A DNA stretch of 36,014 nucleotides, from contig SMOI01000317.1 in the NCBI GenBank assembly GCA_008000375.1, forward strand, positions 1 to 36,014. The letters run 5' to 3'. The notes under the pieces were generated by a model, which saw nothing but the letters and a program-made list of their open reading frames with translations, ran no database searches and was not told the origin of the DNA. This DNA is from Poteriospumella lacustris. Its lineage: Eukaryota; Sar; Chrysophyceae; Chromulinales; Dinobryaceae. A program made the translations under genes and the position numbers. Below, piece by piece: positions 29,219 to 36,014 of the stretch (positions are counted from its first letter, which is position 1; each line of letters starts with the position of its first letter).

Positions 29219-31359
29219 TGACCTCGAAGAAAGCTTCTGAACCAAATACTCGACGCAGACTGCGGCTGACTCAAATCATCGTCCAGCGAAGAGACCCAAG
29301 TTGCACGCGGCTCGTCGACGTTGAACTTGCGGCGTTTGACCCGAGCGGCGGCTCTGCGATGCGGCGGTTAGGCGACGGATTCGTTTTGGGGAAAGTTGTC
29401 GCGAGAGCAGCTGTTTCACGTAGAATTGTCGCTGCTGCGCCACGACGCTGTACGAGGTGCGAAAGACGATGAAGAGGCCGAGGCAAAGTCGGATGTCGAT
29501 TTTTGGCGACGCCGCCGTGGCGAGAAGCGATCTTGGACATTTTCTGCAGTATACGGCATAGACTTATGCGCTTTTAGCCAAATAGGTAGTACAACGAACC
29601 AATGGTACTTCACATTCTCGAGGAAATATGGTATCCTCATCGAAGAACCTGATCATAAATGTACATGCAGGTGTGCGACAGCGTGTACATGACGATGATG
29701 ACATTACCTAACTCCCCAGATAACCTATCCCAGGCTTCGGCATCAGTCCAACCCCCAAGCTTCTGGCGCTCCTGTATCGCTACTTTGCACTTTCTTTGTA
29801 TCATTTGTGTTGTTTATGATTGGAATGGCAATTATTATTGGATAATTGAGTGCAGTTTTGGCGAAATATGATTCGTTCAAGAAGTATAATGCGAAAACGA
29901 CAGGGGGTAGGGACCTTTCGTGCAGTTTTTCACCGTATTACATAATTCTACGCTCGATATTGCAACTGTAGAATCAAAACTATGGCAAATCAGAATATCT
30001 AAATGTTCGATAATGAAGGTTACGGAAAGTTTCTCGAAGAATTGTTGAATCTTGAAGGTGAAATAGAGCTCGGCAGAGGTCGATGGTCCGACAGGAATGT
30101 TTCTTTGATCCGACAGAAACACATCAAAACGAGTTAGAAAAAGTTAGAAAAACATATCATCATGTAATAATTAGATAGATCTATCGATCAACGCCAAAAA
30201 TGCACATTTCTAACCCAAATGCAAAGACGTACGACGGGAAATGAAGCCAAACGTTGTCGACATCAACAATTTGCGTTTCTCTATCTCGCTTGAACTTTGG
30301 CAATACCCGTCAGACCGCAAATAACCGTATATATTTGGATGTATCTCCTCTCTGGTGAGCGTTATCAGTCTGTTTTCGTCGCTGAAACGATGAAATTACC
30401 TTTAAAGACGGAAAACAACGCGAAGAATTACGGTTTGTGGAGACGGCGCCGCACGGAACGACAGCGGAAGACCCAGCTATCTCGGCACAGCAATCGGCGA
30501 TGCGGTCTCTGATCATACACTCCGATCCATATCAGATGGCCCACGTCGATGGTTTGGAACGAATTGTCACGATACGCGTGCGGCAACGACCGCAGCCCAC
30601 CAAAGTGCGGGGACACCACCGCCGATGTCCCAAGTGCGTCGCGACGGCCCCCAACCACTTCGCTCAGCAACATGCACCGAATCCCCCAGAAACATGTTTT
30701 GACTCACCAGAGACCCGGCCACGAGGGTCTCGCTGCTGCAGTGAAGTGCCAAAGTCTTCAAATTGATCACTCTCAGCGCGGACTGGACGGAGACCAGCGC
30801 CACCTTCGCCTCCGCCGCATTTATCGACCAGGGCAGCTGTCCACTATGGCAGCTGTCCGCTGTCTACTTATCCCAGATTACCATCGCAAAGTGAGGTGGA
30901 TGCCTATCACCCACAAGTACGGCGGAAGAACGTGTGCTGCACAGCCGTCGGCCACTCGCGGACCACCGTCGGGCAGTCTGCTGGTCGTCTGCCGTTCCGC
31001 AGTCGTGTCAGTGGCTCGTCCCAATCGTATCCCATTCCACACTTCTTCCATCGCTTTTCTTTCAATACAGAGTACTTCACATGTCAACGGCAGTGCCGCA
31101 GATGTACGCAGCACTTCGCCGTCATCGACTAGGGGAACCCTCGATCTCGATGGCCGTGTCAACGAAACCCACAACCGGCGGGGACCGACAGCAGCGAGAG
31201 ACCGCTCGTCTTCTTCGAGTCGCTACCAAATATGGTACAAAGACGGTGAATATATTGTCGAAGCTGCAAGACATATTACTGTTGAGGTGACCCGCGGTTC
31301 ATTAAATCTCGTTATCACTGCCACCACCGCCAGCATCGGGATCGGATACTCCCGCACCA
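29219..31359. other. Long intergenic region, partly AT-rich
   Basis: 29219-29500 is the presumed promoter of the RING gene. 29600-30450 is AT-richer, with a segment at 30144-30189 resembling 17739-17784. A 312-aa ORF at 30549-31487 (+, ATG) exists, but its composition is Ser/Arg-rich without any domain, it overlaps a better minus-strand candidate at its 3' end, and I do not support it. Confidence 0.5.
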
Positions 31360-31714
31360 TCAGCGCATCGACCGCTTCGCTGTACCGCAGCGCTTCTTCT
31401 CGGCTTCGCGTTGGGCCTCGCGCGCCTTCAGCATGTCCATGCAGCGGTCCAGGAGTAGCCTACATACGCCCGCAAACACTGTCGTGATCGCATACGACAC
31501 GATGAACGCCAGCTCCGGTCGTTCGACCCGTTGAACCGACACGACACTGCCACCGCATCCTCCGCCGACGGCCAAATCGACGCCACATCGACGCCACATC
31601 GACCACGTGATCATTCGCGATCTGCTGCACCACCGCCGCCACACTCGCCTCCGTCGACAGCGGCCGCCACTGGCTCTCGAACGGGTCCAGCAGCATCTTG
31701 CGGCTCTCACACAT
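31360..31714 (-). pseudogene. Small putative membrane protein, frame broken by 11-bp tandem repeat
   Basis: Minus-strand ATG at 31714 begins a GC-rich, protein-like frame (MCESRKMLLDPFESQWRPL...VAAVVQQIANDHVV) that runs into an 11-bp unit repeated three times at 31571-31603. Beyond it, protein-like sequence continues in another frame (RPELAFIVSYAITTVFAGVCRLLLDRC, then a charged helix MLKAREAQREAEKKRC) to TGA at 31360. With a single unit the two frames join without a stop into about 111 residues with one membrane helix. So two extra repeat units (22 bp) break the frame. Alternatively the repeat sits in an unusual small intron, but no GTA donor is present. Family unknown. Confidence 0.4.
31571..31603 (+). 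repeat. 11-bp unit x3
   Basis: Plus-strand units GCCAAATCGAC, GCCACATCGAC and GCCACATCGAC at 31571, 31582 and 31593. They lie at the frame break of the small minus-strand ORF. Confidence 0.9.
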
Positions 31715-32030
31715 CGCCCGTGTCGTTTGCGCCGCACGACAAACAAAGGAACAGAGGAGGCACTGTCGATAGCAATCGACGAGCCGATACGCGATGTTGG
31801 GCCACGGTGCAGAGGGAAAGCCTTGTGGCTGTACAGTATGCATGTGCCCCAGGGATATCTTTCTGTTCAAGGACAAGCTCCCCTTTCTCCACCTCGGCTA
31901 ACGTTTGTAGAGAGTGGTGTCGTCGCCATTTCCCTCTTAGGCGTCCCTGTTAGTCCCAGGTCCCTACCCCTCTCCTCTGCACAAGACGAAGCAGCACAAA
32001 CAACATTATGGTGTACCCCTTATGCCGTTT
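31715..32030. other. Intergenic, with partial end of the palindromic element
   Basis: At about 31945-31966 the minus strand reads CCTGGGACTAACAGGG, nearly the outer left end of palindromic copy 1 (CCTGGGACTAACAAGGG at 22638). The rest has no supported gene. Confidence 0.4.
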
Positions 32031-32136
32031 GCCGTACACAAGGGGAAGCCCCCGTGGTAAGTGTAGAGGCCATATAGTACATACGGACCTCTACACGTTA
32101 CCGCTGGGGGGGGGCTTTCCCCTTGTTTGTCCCATG
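32031..32136 (-). mobile_element. Palindromic (foldback/MITE-like) element, copy 2
   Basis: Arms lie at about 32038-32078 and 32082-32126. Read on the minus strand it matches copy 1 arm for arm, including the asymmetry: one arm has GGGGAAAG-C(n)-AGCGGTAAC, the other GGGGAAGCCCCC-GGTAAG. The C-run is longer here (nine versus six). Shared flanks give the same outer limits as copy 1. It lies about 300 bp upstream of the tRNA-Val gene. Confidence 0.6.
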
Positions 32137-32431
32137 TCATGTGACCGCCAACAAAGGTTGGCGCGCAAAAAGCATTAGGAAGGATCTCCCATCATTGACT
32201 TGGTTCTGCATCTCCGATCAGGCCGTAGCCAGTGCCTAATGCATCATTTTCTACCTTCGCATCGTCAATATGTTCAAACGTGCTTCTCTCAACGAGTACC
32301 AACTCCCAACTCCTACCAATACCGGAATACCATGGAATACCCCGCCAAGCCAACGCGGAGGGTCGCTCCTCTCCCTTCCAACTCCCAACTGACTGACTTC
32401 CTGTTGATTGCCTGTTCCACAGGTTCATCGC

Positions 32432-32503
32432 GCTCTCATCGTATAACGGTTAGTACAGGACATTCACACTGTCCAGACCTGGGTTCGACTCCCAGTGAGA
32501 GTA
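32432..32503 (+). tRNA. tRNA-Val (CAC)
   Basis: A 72-nt cloverleaf can be drawn: acceptor GCTCTCA/TGAGAGT (one G-U), D arm GTA/TAC around AACGGTTAG, anticodon stem GGACA/TGTCC with loop TTCACAC (anticodon CAC, valine), a 4-nt variable loop, T stem CTGGG/CCCAG with loop TTCGACT, and discriminator A. No CCA encoded and no intron. A Pol III stop TTTT follows at 32510-32513. Confidence 0.9.
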
Positions 32504-32509
32504 CTCTTC

Positions 32510-32513
32510 TTTT
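32510..32513 (+). terminator. Pol III T-run terminator of tRNA-Val
   Basis: TTTT seven bases after the discriminator base, within CTTCTTTTGC. Confidence 0.6.
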
Positions 32514-32528
32514 GCTCTTTATCGGTCA

Positions 32529-32600
32529 CCCTCGTATGTGGTACGGTTAGTACAGGACATTCACACTGTCCAGACCTGGGTTCGACTCCCAGTGAGAGTA
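32529..32600 (+). pseudogene. Truncated tRNA-Val (CAC) duplicate
   Basis: Bases 32543-32612 repeat 32446-32515 exactly (70 bp, offset 97), giving intact D-arm 3' half, anticodon CAC, T arm, 3' acceptor strand and T-run. The first 14 bases are replaced by unrelated sequence, so the 5' acceptor strand (CCCTCGT) cannot pair with TGAGAGT. It is most likely a tRNA pseudogene made by tandem duplication. Confidence 0.75.
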
Positions 32601-32786
32601 CTCTTCTTTTGCCTATTTTGTACTCGACGCCAGTTGAGAGTTCCAGCGCGTCGCTTGTGCGTGACCATCCAGCAGCAGAGCAGCAGTGGCCTGTGCGGTG
32701 TGTGGACGACGTTTGTTGGTGGGGGCTGACATAGACATGGACACTGGTTGACTGCGGACGGATTACTGCGCCGGCTGCGGCCACGG

Positions 32787-34574
32787 CTACGGCTGCGGCG
32801 GCTGCGGCTGCGGCTCTGAGGCGGAGGCGACGACGGTTTCGATTTGCATGACTTTGAAGCGCTTGCCCATCTGCGCGGGGTCGACGAGCATCTTCAGCGA
32901 CGCGAAGAGCTGGTTGGCGGCCTCCTCGGTGGTGCTGGGCTCGTCGATGAGGCGCTGCACGCGCCGCACGATGCCCAGCGCCATGAGGAACTCGCCCTGC
33001 GTCTGCAGCGGCGGCACGACGAGGCTGCGCGGCGCGGCGGCGTCCGCCTGGCCCAGCTTCAGCCGCGCCTCGCGCTTCTTCGCCTCGTCCTCGTTGACCT
33101 TCTCGACGACGCGGCGGCACTGGCGGAAGTCGACGTCGGCGGTGACGTCGGCGACGCCGGGCTGCGACAGCGCGTGCACCTGTCGGTGGTTCAGGAAGGC
33201 GCGCAGCGAGTCCTCCTGCGTGAAGTCCTCGCCGTAGTCGATCAGCAGCGCGGCCGAATGCGCCGGCGCGCGCGCCAGACGCCTGGCGATGTCCTCGACG
33301 GTGGCCAGCGCCAGCGGCGCGATCTCGAGGCCGTCGCCCGCGCGCAGCGGCGACGTCGCCGCGGACGGCGTCTGCTGGTGCAGCGGCTGCCCCGCCGCGT
33401 CGACGAGGTAGCCGCCGCTGGTGGCCGGCTGGCGCGCGCCGCGGCCGGCCGCCTTGGCGCTCTTGTCGGGCAGGCCCTGCACGAAGACGCCGCCGCTGCG
33501 GAAGAGCGCCGCCGTGTGGCCCGTCGACAGCAGCGACTTGATCGCCGGCGTCTCGTTGGGCGACAGGACGAAGCGGAAGTGCAGCGGCGACGTCTGCGAC
33601 GCGTCGATGTCGACGAGGCGCTCGCGCCAGCCCTTGTCGGTGTACGCGAACTGGTGCACGGGGAAGGCGTCCAGGAACTCCTGGCCGATGACCACGCAGG
33701 CCTCGGCCGCGCCCGTCGCCTCCGCGCCCGGCACTTGGCTCAGAAACGAGTGCCACGAGACGGCGACCTCCGGCGCGTCGGCCGCGAGGCGCAGGGCGCG
33801 CGGCTCGTTGTCTTCGATGCGCGGCGGCGGCGCCTGGGCCTCCGCGTCGACGGCCGCAGCGGCGGCGGCGGCGGCGGCGGCCGGTGGCTGCTCCGACTGC
33901 AGCGCCTGCAGCGTGGCCCACTGGCGGCTGCGCAGGTTCTGGCTGAGCTCGACGAAGTGGACGCGGACGGCCGCGGCGAAGCGCGGGAAGCGCCGCGACA
34001 CGCGCAGGACGTCGGCCATGAGCGTGCCCTTGCCGGGGCCGCACTCGATGAGCTGCAGCCGCGCCGGGCTGCCCATCTTCTGCCACTGCAGCACGCAGTA
34101 GAGGCCGACCATCTCGCCGAAGAGCTGCGACAGCTCCGGCGCCGTGACGAAGTCGCCGCGCGCGCCGATCTTCTCGGTGGGCGCCTGGTAGTAGCCGTGC
34201 ACGAGGTGGTTGGCCGCCTGCGACATGAAGTCGTGCAGCGTCACCGGGCCCTTCAGCTTGATGTACGACAGCAGGTCCTTCGCCAGCGGCGTGGGCGCCT
34301 CCTTCGCCACCTTCGGCAGCGCGGGGTCGTCCTGCGGCGGCGCGAACTGGTACAAGTTGCTGCGGTCGACGGAGAACTCCACCGCCTTCGCCCGCTTCGT
34401 CTTCCGTGGCGGCTGGCTACTTAGAATTGGGCCATCCTTGGCCCCCTCGGACCGCACAGGGCGCGACTGGTGGAAGGCGGCTGCCGGCGGCGACAGCGCC
34501 GACCGCGTCAGCGGCGCGACCGTCAGTCGACGCGCACTGCGCCAGAAGCTCGACGCGACGGGGCGCACGTTCAT
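32787..34574 (-). CDS. NDUFAF7: Protein arginine methyltransferase NDUFAF7, mitochondrial (complex I assembly)
   Basis: 595 aa from ATG 34574. The basic, Ser/Ala-rich, acid-poor start (MNVRPVASSFWRSARRLTVA) fits a mitochondrial presequence; in-frame GTG 34727 upstream was not used. The DUF185/MidA methyltransferase core is clear: LHDFMSQA..H...GYY, GDFVTAPELSQLFGEMVGLY, SAM-binding ECGPGKGTLM at about 177-186, HFVELSQNLRSRQ, GQEFLDAFPVHQF at about 297-309, LLIDYGEDF near 444-452 and ADVTADVDF. In animals and Dictyostelium this enzyme dimethylates an arginine of NDUFS2 early in complex I assembly. An Ala run and a Gly/Gln insert (about 345-385) are local expansions. The tail is a PQ repeat. 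Divergent from the AT-hook gene. Confidence 0.93.
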   Translation of the reverse strand: MNVRPVASSFWRSARRLTVAPLTRSALSPPAAAFHQSRPVRSEGAKDGPILSSQPPRKTKRAKAVEFSVDRSNLYQFAPPQDDPALPKVAKEAPTPLAKDLLSYIKLKGPVTLHDFMSQAANHLVHGYYQAPTEKIGARGDFVTAPELSQLFGEMVGLYCVLQWQKMGSPARLQLIECGPGKGTLMADVLRVSRRFPRFAAAVRVHFVELSQNLRSRQWATLQALQSEQPPAAAAAAAAAAVDAEAQAPPPRIEDNEPRALRLAADAPEVAVSWHSFLSQVPGAEATGAAEACVVIGQEFLDAFPVHQFAYTDKGWRERLVDIDASQTSPLHFRFVLSPNETPAIKSLLSTGHTAALFRSGGVFVQGLPDKSAKAAGRGARQPATSGGYLVDAAGQPLHQQTPSAATSPLRAGDGLEIAPLALATVEDIARRLARAPAHSAALLIDYGEDFTQEDSLRAFLNHRQVHALSQPGVADVTADVDFRQCRRVVEKVNEDEAKKREARLKLGQADAAAPRSLVVPPLQTQGEFLMALGIVRRVQRLIDEPSTTEEAANQLFASLKMLVDPAQMGKRFKVMQIETVVASASEPQPQPPQP

Positions 34575-34920
34575 CTTCTCGCGTAGCAGTCGACTGTCAG
34601 GACGATCGACAGTCGGCGAGCTTCGGTTCTGACCGCCCAGCGGAGCAGCGGCGCTGGAGAGGCGGCCTCTCTCCGCCGCCGCTGCGATCGCCGCCGGCGG
34701 CGTCAGCGGCGCTTCGCGTCGACCCACATGTACATACGGATGGCCTTATCGACTAGACATTATTGTTAAACTCTCATTTGGTTCGTACGCGCGGACCACC
34801 GCCGCCACGACGACGACGACGGCGGCGTTTTGAACCGTCGCCGTCGCCGTCGCCGTCGACGCTCCGACGGGGCCCAGGCGCACTTCGCTTTGCATCGCTG
34901 ACGGTACAGGCGCAAAGACG
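34575..34920. promoter_or_regulatory. Shared divergent promoter region (NDUFAF7 / AT-hook protein)
   Basis: 346 bp between divergent ATGs. An AT-richer core lies at about 34725-34790, flanked by GACGAC and GTCGCC trinucleotide runs at 34806-34860. No defined element recognised. Confidence 0.4.
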
Positions 34921-36014
34921 ATGCAGGCGGCGATGAACTTCGCAGTGGACGACGACGACGGCGGCGCGGCGGACCGCGACGAGGACGCCGCCCTCGACGC
35001 CCTCGAGGCTCTCGACGCCCACGAAGCCGATGCGGCGGCCCCGGCGTCCTTTGAGCTGCCCGACGGCCGCGACTTCCGGAAGCTCTCCGTCGCGGAGATC
35101 CTCGCGCTGGAGCCGCATCTGATTCCGCCGCCGCCGCGCGGTCGGCCGCGCAAGGGCAGCGTGCAGGAGCTGCTGGCGAAGAAGAAGATCTACAAGCTGC
35201 TGAAGGTCCAGAAGCTGCACGCGACGCCGCTGTCGAGCGACCCGCAGAGCGGCCTGAACCACAAATACGGCTACGTGGTGAAGTTCAAGCGCGAGAAGGA
35301 GCAGGCGGCCGTGGTCAGCGACCAGAAGCACGTCAACTACCGCGCCTTCTGGAGCGACGACGCCGTCTACCAGTTCGCCACGCGCCACTACATCGCCGCG
35401 AGCGACTGGCGCGCGCCACCGCGGCCCGCTGCGCCGCCCAGCGGCTCGCTGCGCGACTGGGTCGCCGCGACGCTGCTGGCGGCCGGCGCCGCCGTCGACG
35501 CGGCGCTCGGCGACTTCTTCGCGCCGGTGCGACTGTCGGTCGCCGTGGGCGACGACGAGGACGGCAGCGGCGCGGGCGAGCAGCCGGCCGCGTGGCTCGC
35601 GCCGTTTAGCGGCCGCCGTCTCGTCGCCGCCGCCGAAGACGACGACGACCTCACCGCCGCGTTCGGCGCCGCGTCCGCGTCGATCGGCAACTGCGCGCTG
35701 AACGCCTGCGCCCCGATCACGGCGCTGGCGCTGGCGCAGTCGCCCGACGGCGCGCCGACGCTCGTCGTGGGCACGAGCCGCGTCGGGTGGCCGCGCGTCG
35801 CGGCGGGCGACGACTACGAGCTGCGCACGACGACGACGACGACGGCGGCGGCGGCGGCGCCGCTGCTGACGCCGACGCACGTCGACGGCTTCGCGAGCGA
35901 CTTCCTCCGGCCGCTGCACGCGCTGCAGCGCCACGACAACCTGCTGCAGCTCTGGCGCGCGGAGGCCGCGGCGCCGGGCGAGGTGTGGCGCCTCGACGCG
36001 CTCGTCGCGCTGCG
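34921..36014 (+). CDS. AT-hook protein with WD-like repeat, 3'-partial
   Basis: The frame is open from ATG 34921 to the window end (364 complete codons), with an in-frame TGA upstream at 34831, so the start is supported. MQAAMNFAVDDDD opens an acidic, nuclear-type N-terminus (5-45). Residues 73-79 are a canonical AT-hook (RGRPRKG) flanked by prolines, which binds the minor groove of AT-rich DNA. A conserved-looking basic region follows (LAKKKIYKLLKVQKLHATPL; HKYGYVVKFKREKEQ). ITALALAQSPDGAPTLVVGTSRVG at about 266-289 looks like a WD40 blade. AT-hook followed by a propeller occurs in the TFIIIC subunit GTF3C2/Tfc6, which I offer only as a possibility. Low-complexity Thr and Ala runs are coded by ACG/GCG repeats. 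The 3' end lies outside the window. Confidence 0.8.
   Translation, partial: MQAAMNFAVDDDDGGAADRDEDAALDALEALDAHEADAAAPASFELPDGRDFRKLSVAEILALEPHLIPPPPRGRPRKGSVQELLAKKKIYKLLKVQKLHATPLSSDPQSGLNHKYGYVVKFKREKEQAAVVSDQKHVNYRAFWSDDAVYQFATRHYIAASDWRAPPRPAAPPSGSLRDWVAATLLAAGAAVDAALGDFFAPVRLSVAVGDDEDGSGAGEQPAAWLAPFSGRRLVAAAEDDDDLTAAFGAASASIGNCALNACAPITALALAQSPDGAPTLVVGTSRVGWPRVAAGDDYELRTTTTTTAAAAAPLLTPTHVDGFASDFLRPLHALQRHDNLLQLWRAEAAAPGEVWRLDALVAL

Noticed and set aside
30549-31487. 312-aa plus-strand ORF with ATG
   Set aside because: No domain, Ser/Arg-rich composition, and its 3' part lies opposite a more protein-like minus-strand frame.

Overview
This window looks like nuclear DNA of a GC-rich, intron-poor single-celled eukaryote. 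Genes sit singly on both strands without operons. The few introns I can see are 70-110 nt, all start GTA and end AG, and start codons lie in Kozak-like contexts. The protein families are eukaryotic: a TKL kinase with leucine-rich repeats, a SET-domain lysine methyltransferase, a RING-H2 membrane protein, mitochondrial NDUFAF7, ankyrin and WD40 proteins, and a tRNA-Val with its own Pol III T-run. TKL kinases fused to ribonuclease-inhibitor-type LRRs, and BspA-like (DUF285) proteins, suggest a stramenopile or other protist, but that is inference and I cannot place the species.

Layout. 1-796: 3' end of an unrecognised gene, broken by a 28-bp tandem duplication. 2043-5310 (+): helical-bundle/TKL kinase/LRR protein with one intron. 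6817-8070 and 8896-10137 (both -): tandem paralogues, four-helix membrane proteins with a His-rich linker and a C-terminal SAM domain, partly homogenised by gene conversion. 10740-12045 (-): secreted or membrane-anchored ankyrin protein with two introns, divergent from 12689-16852 (+), a WD40-like protein whose second half changes frame repeatedly. 19006-20757 (-): BspA/DUF285 protein built of two modules. 20758-23508: mostly intergenic and AT-richer, with a palindromic element. 23509-24024 (-): GNAT acetyltransferase, divergent from 24434-25144 (+), a helical protein of unknown function. 25629-27122 (+): SET methyltransferase, convergent with 27317-29218 (-), a RING-H2 protein. 29219-32431: AT-richer intergenic DNA with a small frameshifted ORF and a second copy of the palindromic element. 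32432-32612: tRNA-Val(CAC) and its truncated duplicate. 32787-34574 (-): NDUFAF7, divergent from 34921-end (+), an AT-hook protein cut by the window edge.

The genes do not form one pathway. They are a mixed set of housekeeping functions (NDUFAF7, SET, GNAT, tRNA) and lineage-specific proteins (TKL-LRR, 4TM-SAM pair, BspA-like). Compact divergent pairs share 0.3-0.65 kb promoters. The most notable signals are a repeated asymmetric hairpin element near 22.7 kb and 32.1 kb, reading frames broken by short tandem duplications (28 bp x2, 11 bp x3), mosaic gene conversion between the 4TM-SAM paralogues, the MLKL-like layout of the kinase, and the two-module BspA-like protein.
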